Part shown: positions 26,421-34,126 of the stretch, in pieces
Layout: every line of letters begins with the position of its first letter
Numbering within the stretch: position 1 is the stretch's first letter
NCBI RefSeq assembly: GCF_009765825.1
Contig: NZ_LMUR01000018.1
Location: forward strand, 755,346 to 819,345
Source of the DNA: Granulicella sp. L60
GTDB lineage: Bacteria; Acidobacteriota; Terriglobia; Terriglobales; Acidobacteriaceae
Length of the DNA stretch: 64,000 nt
Direction of reading: 5' to 3'
Program-made: the position numbers and the translations under genes
The notes under the pieces: generated by a model
The model's input: the letters and a program-made list of their open reading frames with translations, nothing else
What the model was told of the DNA's origin: nothing
Databases searched by the model: none

Positions 26421-26440
26421 TGCTTTCGAAATAGTCTCAA
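26421..26440 (-). promoter_or_regulatory. Recurrent TGAGAC element, copy E
   Basis: Minus strand reads TTGAGACTATTTCGAAAGCA, followed by the second block AACCTCAACAATGAGGATG. It lies between an araC remnant and the esterase gene and is nearly identical to copy D 23 kb away, including flanking bases. Confidence 0.55.
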
Positions 26441-26494
26441 TAAATAGGTGACTCAAAGATATTGGCTCAATGTGACATTGCGAAAAGAGTCTGG

Positions 26495-26640
26495 CGGTAG
26501 AACTAGGTGCGAGACCGAGCCGCCGGTTAAACGTTGCTGAGATGTGTGCGTGAGTTCGGAATCCGGCAGCTCCTGGGTTCTACGGAGCCTAGCTCGGACA
26601 AATAGCTGTGAGGGGTCGCATCCGCCGCCGCCGATGAAGG
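26495..26640 (-). pseudogene. Decayed AraC-family regulator, 3' part
   Basis: Short pieces in shifting frames match the intact AraC: TPHSYLSEL (intact TPHSHLLEL), LRRTQELPDSE, and GFRTHAHISATFNRRLGLAPS (intact GFRSHAHFTASFTRRFGVAPS). Frameshifts separate them, and the middle of the second HTH is lost. It is followed by element E in the same orientation as at the intact araC. Confidence 0.65.
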
Positions 26641-26746
26641 GGACTATGACCGACTGGGAACAGCCCTCAAGGGGTTACACTATATCGCCTTCGCTATTCT
26701 CATGGCGACGAGACTCATCAAATGCGCATTCACTACTTCGTAACGT

Positions 26747-28162
26747 CTAGGTGTCTTTCTTCGCGATCAGCCAAGGTTGTGGCTTCCAGTATGTCAGTGA
26801 GCGCCATAGCCACTCTATCGGTCCGAACTCGAATAGGCGTAGCCATAGTGTGCTGACGGTCAGGTTTACCACCCACACCGCGAGCACAAAATAGGTTAGC
26901 TGGTAATATTCCAGCTTTCCGTAGAGCTTCCAAGGACCCCAGACGAATACTGTCTGACACGTGATGCTGGTGAACAGGTAGTTGCTCAGAGCTGTTTGTC
27001 CCACAGCAGCGAAGGGACGCAGAACTCTTTCGAATACACCGCTTTTGATAATGATCAGCAATACCGCTGTGATTGCGATCGCTCCCGTCAGTTGTGTGAG
27101 CCCATAGGGAATGAATATCCATCTGTCCAAAACCAAAAAATCGAAACCACTTGCGTAAGAGCGCAGGAGGCCGATGACATAAATCGGCAGAGAGATGAAA
27201 AATCCGATTGCGGCGGTGGCAAAGTATGTTCCATAAGACAGCTCACCCGTCAGGAAGCCATTCTTGAGCAGCCCCATTCCGATGAGCATTACACCCAGCG
27301 GACCAAAGAACTGAAAAGCCCAGTTAGAACCGGCTTTTTTAGGTCCATAGGATAACCCCGAGTTCCACAGGTGCTGGAGATAGCTTTCGTGGAGGTCAGA
27401 CATGCTGTGGTCAATGCTTGCTGGTGTTACCGTATTGGCGTCGACCACCGCCTTCCATTGCTGCTGGAGTTTCCTGTCCTGCGGCGTAAGCCGCTGGCCC
27501 TCTCGACGATCTGAGGATGAAGCGGCAACCTGACGCGCGAGAACCATATCGTCGAAACCGCCGAATACCTTCATATAGCCATAGCTGCCAAGGGTTAATG
27601 CAAGCAACGATCCGGCAAGGATTAGTGCTCGCGGCTTGAGCATGCGGCAAGGATAGAGGAAGAGGAGTCCGCACAGTCCGTATTTGAAGATTATGTCTCC
27701 GGCCCAGATGAAACTGCCATGAACCCAGCCGATGAACGTAAGCCACATATTCCGCCGAAGGTAGATGTCGGCAACAACTGCTCCATTGCCGCGTCTTTCG
27801 GCACGATCGGTCAGCAGGATGACTCCAGCTCCAAACAGCAGCTCGAAGATGCCGCGCATCTTGCCTTCGAAGAACATCCACTTGATGAATAGCGTGACGA
27901 GGTTTATCAGCGCGTGCGGTCCGGTGAAAGCCGGCAGAGGGCTTCCCACAGGGATATCGTGGAACATCTCAGGCAGGGCAAAATCGTCGATGTTGAGAAG
28001 AAGGATACCCATCATGGCAAACCCTCGTATGACATCTAAGCTTGAAATGCGGTCCGCGCGCTCAACCGGAGCGGTCATTCTTCGCGGGCCTGCAAGTTCT
28101 TCATTTGCGTTGGTTTCAACTGGACGGTCCAGACTGTATAAGACGTTCGCGGCCAAACTCAT
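26747..28162 (-). CDS. DUF418-domain polytopic membrane protein
   Basis: A 471-residue inner-membrane protein of the YeiB/DUF418 type with about ten hydrophobic helices. Key segments: SSLDVIRGFAMMGILLLNI at the start (the RGxAxxGILxxN motif of the family), FEGKMRGIFELLFGAGVIL, RRNMWLTFIGWVHGSF, and the C-terminal DUF418 part FAAVGQTALSNYLFTSITCQ and FGPIEWLWRSLTYWK. The role is unknown; related proteins are thought to be membrane transferases or transporters. The ATG at 28162 follows AAGGAG by 9 bases. A truncated relative lies at 17971-18420. Confidence 0.85.
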   Translation of the reverse strand: MSLAANVLYSLDRPVETNANEELAGPRRMTAPVERADRISSLDVIRGFAMMGILLLNIDDFALPEMFHDIPVGSPLPAFTGPHALINLVTLFIKWMFFEGKMRGIFELLFGAGVILLTDRAERRGNGAVVADIYLRRNMWLTFIGWVHGSFIWAGDIIFKYGLCGLLFLYPCRMLKPRALILAGSLLALTLGSYGYMKVFGGFDDMVLARQVAASSSDRREGQRLTPQDRKLQQQWKAVVDANTVTPASIDHSMSDLHESYLQHLWNSGLSYGPKKAGSNWAFQFFGPLGVMLIGMGLLKNGFLTGELSYGTYFATAAIGFFISLPIYVIGLLRSYASGFDFLVLDRWIFIPYGLTQLTGAIAITAVLLIIIKSGVFERVLRPFAAVGQTALSNYLFTSITCQTVFVWGPWKLYGKLEYYQLTYFVLAVWVVNLTVSTLWLRLFEFGPIEWLWRSLTYWKPQPWLIAKKDT

Positions 28163-28416
28163 CGAAAAGCTCTCCTTGATCGGATAAAACAAGACACCAG
28201 GTGTAAGGGTTCAACAGCATTGTCCATCTGGCCGAGAACCAAGATGTCGGGTTTGAAGACGCCGAGACTCAAGGAGAACATATGGATGATTACCGAATGT
28301 GCGATTGACGATTTGCAGTGGAGAGCAGTCTGTCATCCAGACCGCATTTCCTGCCTGCACGTTATGAAATATGTCGATGTCCCAGCGCAATGGATGAATG
28401 AACTTCAACAAATGCG

Positions 28417-28698
28417 TTAGGTCGTCTCGGGGAGACTGATCCACGCACGCGGACTAGCGCGCGGCACCACAAAGATCGTACCGGCAGGAGCATCAAAGTG
28501 CTCTTCGTCACAGATACAACGATGGCAGCATGCAAGAGCCACAATAATCTCATTTTCGTTTTCATGAATGTGCATGGGCGACCCGCCAAGGGAAGCCACA
28601 TCCAACTCTGTGAGGGAATAATTATCGCCACCGTGAGCTTCCACCTTGTCTGCAAGGGCAGCGTGGGCGTGTGTGGTGCCAAAGCCGAGATTCACCAC
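28417..28698 (-). pseudogene. Truncated cupin-domain protein
   Basis: 93 residues with the first cupin motif SPMHIHENENEIIVAL (H, H, E ligands) and the beginning of the second, FDAPAGTIFVVPRASPRAWIS, where the expected His after PRG/PRA is Arg. The frame stops right there, whereas single-domain cupins of this type run about 50 residues further. Likely a broken gene, though a minimal cupin cannot be excluded. It begins with GTG and lacks a good ribosome site. Confidence 0.5.
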
Positions 28699-28802
28699 AT
28701 AGGTGAATTTGGTCTGAGAAAGTAATCAACAAAAACGCGCTCCCAGAAAGTGAAAGGGATGGCCAACTCGAGGCCATCCTTTGGTAAGAAGTATCGTCAA
28801 TA

Positions 28803-29915
28803 TCAGCGGTTGGGGGAGCAGGCGCTCGAATTCAAGCTGTTCGGACGATAATCTCGTTGAACAACGGACTGCCATGCGGTGTGCTGCAGTGCAACGGCGA
28901 GATCCGCGGGAATGCCCAGATCGCGCGCGGTTTGTTCACTCTTCCCAAACATCCGTACATCAACTCCTGTGACGGTCTGGAAGAGAACGAGCCCGTTAAG
29001 ATAGGCGCCATATTTGCTCGGGTGGTGAAAGCCCGCATCGGTGGGGGTATCGGTTGTGGACGGCTCGCTGTCCGGCTGGTAGTTGAAGCTTAGAGAGATT
29101 CCTGATGTTATATCGCTATATGGATTCGGATTGGCAACGCCTGTGCGCCAAGCGAGGGCCCACGCATCTCCGACGGGGGCGATGTCGCGGATGTGACGAT
29201 CCTGAGCAGCGGCGCTGAGATAGGCATTGCGATAAGCGGCCGTCAGCACGTCAAGGGATTCGAGGAATTTGTCGGGGGAGAATGAGGCTCCATCGGCGGT
29301 CGCATCGAGGTAAGCAGTGTCGGCCGGCGCCCATGTCGAATAAAGGTATATATTCGCCTGTGGAATGGCGCTATGGACACCGCGCTCGATGTTTTGGACA
29401 GCGTTGCAAAATTCCTGCGGATTGCTCGCATTGTCCTTGGTCAAACTGCTGGGGATAGGCTCGAAACTCGCCTCCTGCAAAACTACGGCATCCCATAAGG
29501 GGCGGGTGATCACGTCTTTAGCCAAGCTGTAGTTCTTGGTGAGCGTCGTAGCTGAGATAGCCTCGATGTGGACATCGTATGGAAGCTGTGCTTCGTGAGC
29601 CAGTTCGGCGAAAATTCCAGGTATCCCTCCCCAAGGTCCTTCTTCGCCGGGAGTGTCCTCCATACGGCCTATGATAGAGATATCGAAGTTCTCGTCCACA
29701 ACAAGAGGAGAAGGTTCTGTCGAGCCCACCCCTCCAGTACCTGGAGTATTGTGGTACGTCCTAACGGGAAGATAGCGTCCGTGCGTAAAGCTATCTCCTA
29801 CAAATAGGATATGTTTCGTTGGAAGCTTTCCGATATTGCTCTCCTGGGAACTTGCAGGAATGGCAGCGGATAGTGTCAAAAGCGTTGTGATTACGCAGGC
29901 AAACTTTTTGGTCAT
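28803..29915 (-). CDS. Exported SGNH/GDSL-type hydrolase
   Basis: A 370-residue exported protein (signal peptide FACVITTLLTLSAAIPASSQ). Block I of the SGNH family is clear: HILFVGDSFTHGRYLP with the nucleophile Ser in GDSF. Later, AVVLQEASFEP resembles the block III region, and GFHHPSKYGAYLNGLVLF carries a likely catalytic Asp/His pair in the DAGFHHPS region. Family members deacylate carbohydrates or lipids; the substrate is unknown. AAGGAG precedes the ATG by about 13 bases. A strong inverted repeat lies 42 bases upstream and may control it. Confidence 0.78.
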   Translation of the reverse strand: MTKKFACVITTLLTLSAAIPASSQESNIGKLPTKHILFVGDSFTHGRYLPVRTYHNTPGTGGVGSTEPSPLVVDENFDISIIGRMEDTPGEEGPWGGIPGIFAELAHEAQLPYDVHIEAISATTLTKNYSLAKDVITRPLWDAVVLQEASFEPIPSSLTKDNASNPQEFCNAVQNIERGVHSAIPQANIYLYSTWAPADTAYLDATADGASFSPDKFLESLDVLTAAYRNAYLSAAAQDRHIRDIAPVGDAWALAWRTGVANPNPYSDITSGISLSFNYQPDSEPSTTDTPTDAGFHHPSKYGAYLNGLVLFQTVTGVDVRMFGKSEQTARDLGIPADLAVALQHTAWQSVVQRDYRPNSLNSSACSPNR

Positions 29916-29956
29916 TGGACGAGTGCGACTCCTTTTTTTCTACGCGAAAGCGTTGT

Positions 29957-29990
29957 CTTGGTGAGACAGCAATCAGACTGTGTCACCAAG
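29957..29990. promoter_or_regulatory. Inverted repeat upstream of the SGNH hydrolase
   Basis: CTTGGTGAGACAG at 29957-29969 and CTGTGTCACCAAG at 29978-29990 pair in 12 of 13 positions around an 8-base loop. Its position just upstream of the gene start suits an operator for a dimeric repressor; an RNA hairpin is the alternative. Confidence 0.5.
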
Positions 29991-30154
29991 CTTATGATGC
30001 AGTTTGAAAATCAGCTTTGAAGTTACATAAAACTATAGTGTGCGTGCTGGCTTCGAATATTGTTAACGAGAGGGCGACTACATGTTACTGGCCATGGAAG
30101 CATAGCTCTCACGTTATCAACCTCGCGTGTAGCCAAGTGCAATTCCGCCTGCCG

Positions 30155-31108
30155 CTATCTCAGGAAGGCGTCGATGGTGGTCATGGTTTTCTCAGTCTCT
30201 TCGATGAATGGGAAATGGCCGCTTTGCTCGAACCAGGCGAGCTTCGCCTGAGGCGTGTAGCGTGCATAAGACGCGGCCCAGCTTGGGATCGAGATGCGGT
30301 CATACCTGCCACTGATAATCAGAATAGGGCTCTGAATCTTCGCCAGGCTCATACGGAAATCGAGTCTACCGATATCGCCTCCGATGAGGAAATCCGCATC
30401 TTCCCCCGCGATTGCGCAATACACCTCTAAGTTGATCTGGACTCCACTCTCCTCAAGAGTCTTCGCTTTTCCGGCATTGTAAAAGTACATGAGCGAGAGT
30501 GGAATATTCGCGACATCCTGATATTCCTTGCTACAGGTATTGTGCCCGGCGGCCCTGACACTCTCGATCTCGTTCCAGGTCTCTGGAAATTGGTTACGGA
30601 TGTTAAGAGCTGTACTCTGATTATTGGCCTGCCACATCTCACCGCTGTAAAAAGTGTCGGACAAGATCAGATGGCTTACAGCCTTTGGATACTGCAATGC
30701 GTATGCCTGAGCGACCATCCCCCCATACGAGTGACCGAAGAGGTCGATCTTCCCGAGGTGCAGCGCCTCCCTCAGCGCCTCCACATCTCTCACGTCGCGG
30801 TCGAAGCTGTACTCGGTAGGATCCTTCGCCTTTTCTGATTTCCCTCGTCCAAACGAGTCAAAGTAGATCACGCGATGTGTCGCTGCGAGCACGGAAAAAT
30901 ATGGATGAAAAACATCATGTGAGGCGCCTGGGCCGCCCGCAATTAGTAGCAACGCCGGCCCAGTGCCTTCGGTTTCATACCAGAGCCTCGCACCATCGAC
31001 CTCAACGTACGCACCGGGTGGATGCTTTACAGTGGTAGCAGCCGAAGCCGACCAACACAGCGCCAGACCAAACGTGCTGCAAACAACAAAAAAGAGAGCT
31101 TTCAACAT
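30155..31108 (-). CDS. Exported alpha/beta hydrolase, proline iminopeptidase-like
   Basis: A 317-residue exported hydrolase. The signal peptide is LKALFFVVCSTFGLALCWSASAA. The catalytic domain shows LLLIAGGPGASHDVF (the GGPG oxyanion motif of prolyl aminopeptidases), YFDSFGRGKSE, the nucleophile elbow LFGHSYGGMVAQAYA (Ser in GHSYGG), an Asp in ISGRYDRISIP and the His in FEQSGHFPFIEE. It may cleave N-terminal prolines or act as an esterase in the periplasm; GGPG favours the peptidase side, without proof. GGAGG lies very close to the ATG. Confidence 0.82.
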   Translation of the reverse strand: MLKALFFVVCSTFGLALCWSASAATTVKHPPGAYVEVDGARLWYETEGTGPALLLIAGGPGASHDVFHPYFSVLAATHRVIYFDSFGRGKSEKAKDPTEYSFDRDVRDVEALREALHLGKIDLFGHSYGGMVAQAYALQYPKAVSHLILSDTFYSGEMWQANNQSTALNIRNQFPETWNEIESVRAAGHNTCSKEYQDVANIPLSLMYFYNAGKAKTLEESGVQINLEVYCAIAGEDADFLIGGDIGRLDFRMSLAKIQSPILIISGRYDRISIPSWAASYARYTPQAKLAWFEQSGHFPFIEETEKTMTTIDAFLR

Positions 31109-31230
31109 GCCTCCAGATAGATGGGCCGAGAGCGTTTCATAGACCTGCTGGTCGATGTCTTAGGCCTTTGATTTCCGTGATGCGGCTTCGATCGCTGACC
31201 CGCGGAAGCCGGGAGTTCAAAATGCGTTGT

Positions 31231-31258
31231 CACCCCTGACCGTGACTGGTCAGGGGTG
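31231..31258. terminator. Perfect 11-bp hairpin at the end of the cupin gene
   Basis: CACCCCTGACC at 31231-31241 pairs exactly with GGTCAGGGGTG at 31248-31258 across a 6-base loop and covers the stop codon of the minus-strand cupin gene. A short TTTTG follows on the minus strand, so it may be a weak intrinsic terminator. Confidence 0.55.
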
Positions 31259-31702
31259 AGAATGTCCCGTAGGAGCATTCATTGTTCCCATGGCAGATTC
31301 GGACAATGGGAGAGAAGATGTGCCGGCGTAAAAGACGATCAACACGGTTGGGTCGTCACCGGAGGTTCCGCGATGAACCACATTGACGCTTTCCGAAATC
31401 GCCTGACCAGTCTTGAAAGATGCCTTCGTTCCGTCTTTCCTTTCTACGGTGAGCGTTCCCGAAAGAACATAGGCTGCATTCGGCGACGGATGGCGGTGCC
31501 AGGCTAGCGTCGTATGCGGTGGTATCGTGATCTTCAAAACCGTCAGTTGTGGAACACCACGTGGATAGGACGAATACTTCGTCCCATCCCAGGAAGAAGT
31601 GGCCTGCGACAGAACCTCGGTCCGAACAGGAGGTTGAAGGGTCTGGCCGCTTAAAGACTGCAAAATTGAAGACATGATGAAAGCGGTCATAAAACGAGTC
31701 AC
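31250..31702 (-). CDS. Exported single-domain cupin
   Basis: About 150 residues with an N-terminal signal-like stretch (FMTAFIMSSILQSLSGQ) and one cupin domain: ITIPPHTTLAWHRHPSPNAAYVLSGTLTV (H, H ligands, Glu position replaced by Ala-Tyr) and FKTGQAISESVNVVHRGTS with the last His. The start is uncertain; the GTG at 31702 is chosen because AAGGTG lies 6 bases before it, but the frame is open to an ATG at 31744. Cupins of this kind are often periplasmic sensors or minor enzymes; no function can be assigned. Confidence 0.7.
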   Translation of the reverse strand: MTRFMTAFIMSSILQSLSGQTLQPPVRTEVLSQATSSWDGTKYSSYPRGVPQLTVLKITIPPHTTLAWHRHPSPNAAYVLSGTLTVERKDGTKASFKTGQAISESVNVVHRGTSGDDPTVLIVFYAGTSSLPLSESAMGTMNAPTGHSHP

Positions 31703-31790
31703 TGGAGTCACCTTACAAATTCTGTATCTGGAACAACTGCGCATTTCGGAGCGGAACCCATAGAATCAGCTGCCCAGGAGGCTATGTTGC

Positions 31791-33395
31791 TTATTTTGCC
31801 CCGAGTAGCATTGCCGCGCGCTCTCCGATTACAACGCAGGGTGCCATCGTATTGCCGGTTGTTACGTGGGGAAGGATGGATGCATCTGCAATACGAAGTC
31901 CATCCAGACCATAGACTTTGAGCTTGCTGTCCACAACCGACATCTCATCGCGCCCCATCTTTGCGGTACACGACTGATGCCAGAAGGTAGTCAGATCATT
32001 CCGGAAGAACTCGACCAGATCGCCTCCAAAGAGCGAACCTGGCAATGATTCCTGACCGCGAAATCCCGCCAGCGCAGGTGCATTTCCAATAGCACGAGCA
32101 GTCTTCAAACCCGCAATCAGGGACTTCAGATCCTCTGGGTTTTCAAGATATGCTGCATTGACTCTCACAGGATCCGAGGCGTTTGCGCCCATCAGATGGA
32201 CGCTTCCTCTACTGGCAGGCCTCATACCGATGACCAGGGACCATACGTCTGCCGGTGGCGCACCAAATCGCTTCACATTCTCCGTGCTAAGGGATGCTCC
32301 GCGCCGAGAGTATGCATAGAAGTCTGGCGCCTCGAGCGCTGGATCGCTCTTCCAGAAGCATGCTGTCTTGCCCCGAGGGACAGGGGCTGGTGGATCTCCC
32401 GCTACCTCCCAGAGGGCACCGAATGCGACGTGATCGTGCAGATTCCGTCCTACACCCCGGAGAGACTGAACGAGTGGGATCCCAAAGCGGTTTAGTTCCT
32501 CTGGGTCACCGATGCCGGACTGCATGAGTAACTTTGGTGTCTGGATCGCACCTGTTGAGAGGATGACCTCCTGAGCAGCTCTCACCTGGTGGAGCTGACC
32601 GTTCCAGAGGAACTCCACGCCGACCGTTTTCTTGCCTTCAAACAGCACCTTGCTGGCAAGCGCGCCGGTCAATACCGTGACATTGGGCTGATTCATCACC
32701 GGATAGAGGTAGGAGCGGTAGATCGATTTCCTCTGACCTTCAAAGATGGTCTCATCGACGACGGCACAGCCGGCTGCCTCCTCCATCATCCGGCCGTTTG
32801 CATTGGGAAAGCGTGGCATGCCTATCGATTCCGCTGCATCAAGGACGGCGAAAGAGAAGGGTACGAGATCAGCTGCGGGTTGAACGTGAATTGCCCCGCT
32901 CGTTCCGCGGTATTGAGGATCGGGCGCACCGCTCCATGCTTCAATCTTCTCGCGATAGAGTTTGAGGACAGCGTTATATCCCCAGGCTTCATCTCCTGCT
33001 TCCTGCGCATAGAAGTCCCAATCAACACGATGTCCGCGCGACCAGGTGGCAACATTGATACTCGACCCTCCTCCAAGAACCTTCCCCATAGAGTATGGAA
33101 CGGCGCGTCCGTTCAGATTTGGATTTTGCTCCGCTACAAAGCCCCAGTCGAGATCTGTTCCGAGAGTCATCCACCAACGGTTGGGATCTATAACAATCTC
33201 AGATTCGTCTGAACCTCCGGCCTCTAATACGAGCACCCGAATGTTTGGATCGGATGCTAACCGGCCAGCGACAACGGATCCGGATGAGCCGGTGCCACAG
33301 ACGATGAAATCATATTCGGTCGCTAAATTCGAAGCCAACGCCTGTTGGTTCATCAAGACGCTTTCGCGGAACGTCGTGGTCTGATCATTCTTCAT
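31791..33395 (-). CDS. GMC-family FAD-dependent oxidoreductase, second copy
   Basis: A 534-residue flavoenzyme closely related to the one at 3787: YDFIVCGTGSSGSVVAGRLA (FAD site), GKVLGGGSSINVATWSRGHR (GMC signature 1), TFWHQSCTAKMGRDEMSVVD (active-site His), and GNTMAPCVVIGERAAMLLG at the C-terminus. It would oxidise an alcohol; the substrate is unknown. The start at 33395 is chosen because GGAG lies 8 bases upstream and the N-terminus then aligns with the paralogue (NQQALASNLATEYDF against NQQTLTAELKSQYDF). The longer frame to 33587 would run through element copy F. No aldehyde dehydrogenase accompanies this copy. Confidence 0.9.
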   Translation of the reverse strand: MKNDQTTTFRESVLMNQQALASNLATEYDFIVCGTGSSGSVVAGRLASDPNIRVLVLEAGGSDESEIVIDPNRWWMTLGTDLDWGFVAEQNPNLNGRAVPYSMGKVLGGGSSINVATWSRGHRVDWDFYAQEAGDEAWGYNAVLKLYREKIEAWSGAPDPQYRGTSGAIHVQPAADLVPFSFAVLDAAESIGMPRFPNANGRMMEEAAGCAVVDETIFEGQRKSIYRSYLYPVMNQPNVTVLTGALASKVLFEGKKTVGVEFLWNGQLHQVRAAQEVILSTGAIQTPKLLMQSGIGDPEELNRFGIPLVQSLRGVGRNLHDHVAFGALWEVAGDPPAPVPRGKTACFWKSDPALEAPDFYAYSRRGASLSTENVKRFGAPPADVWSLVIGMRPASRGSVHLMGANASDPVRVNAAYLENPEDLKSLIAGLKTARAIGNAPALAGFRGQESLPGSLFGGDLVEFFRNDLTTFWHQSCTAKMGRDEMSVVDSKLKVYGLDGLRIADASILPHVTTGNTMAPCVVIGERAAMLLGAK

Positions 33396-33480
33396 GGAAA
33401 GATCTCCTTGATCTATTAGCATTTGCTTTGATCGATGTGATCGCCGCGATATTGCTAGTATTCGTTTTTGCCACATATCG

Positions 33481-33500
33481 TGCTTGCGAAAAAGTCTCAC
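33481..33500 (-). promoter_or_regulatory. Recurrent TGAGAC element, copy F
   Basis: Minus strand reads GTGAGACTTTTTCGCAAGCA, followed by GGCAAAAACGAATACTAGC. It lies 86 bases before the ATG of the second GMC oxidoreductase, close to the 74-93 base spacing of copy A before the first GMC gene. Confidence 0.5.
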
Positions 33501-34126
33501 GAAGTGGAAGTGAGGAAAGCGAGGAGCAAGATTGACGAAGCCTCGCGGGTACCCGTAGAGGTGGAGAAACATTTGTGCCAAATCCATGAGGGCGTGGTTT
33601 TCCCGTGAGCATTCCGGGACGGGACGAAGATCTCCAATTGATCAACATAGCGTTCATATCCTCTTGTCCTATTCTCTAAAACCAAGTGCTCAGTAAAGAC
33701 GCTGCACTTAACGGCGTGCAGGCCGAGTGCATAACCTGCTATAAATCAGTTGGGCTGCAGTCGAAGTTGTTGAATGGCTCTAGTCGTCTTGATCAACGAG
33801 GTCGATTGACGAAGGTAACGTGGCGGTGCATCTGATGTGGTCCGCGCTAAGGTCCACGATTCAGTGCCCCAGTCCGGAAGTCCCAGGCTAGCGCAAGACG
33901 TCGAGAAATAATGCGATGAATCTTCGTCAATAGTCTGCCCGATCTCTTGTACCGGTTGGATTGCTACTGTAGCGCGGCTTTTGATGTATCGGGATATCTG
34001 CCGGAGTGGGCGTGGAGAGCAGGGAAGCGCGTAGCCACAGCGGGGTTCTCGCAATATAAACTGGAGTGGCGCTTCGCGCTGCAGTGGATGCTTTCCATTC
34101 ACTCGCTGACTTATAGGAAAATTAGT
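33501..34126. other. Boundary between the metabolic region and the T6SS locus
   Basis: No convincing gene. Frames on both strands (for example 33746-34102 minus) overlap the upstream region of tssK and resemble nothing known. The promoter of tssK copy 1 should lie near its right end; no clear -35/-10 pair was picked out. Confidence 0.4.

Noticed and set aside
33746..34102. A 118-codon minus-strand frame before tssK copy 1
   Set aside because: No family resemblance, overlaps the upstream and first bases of tssK, and has no ribosome site.
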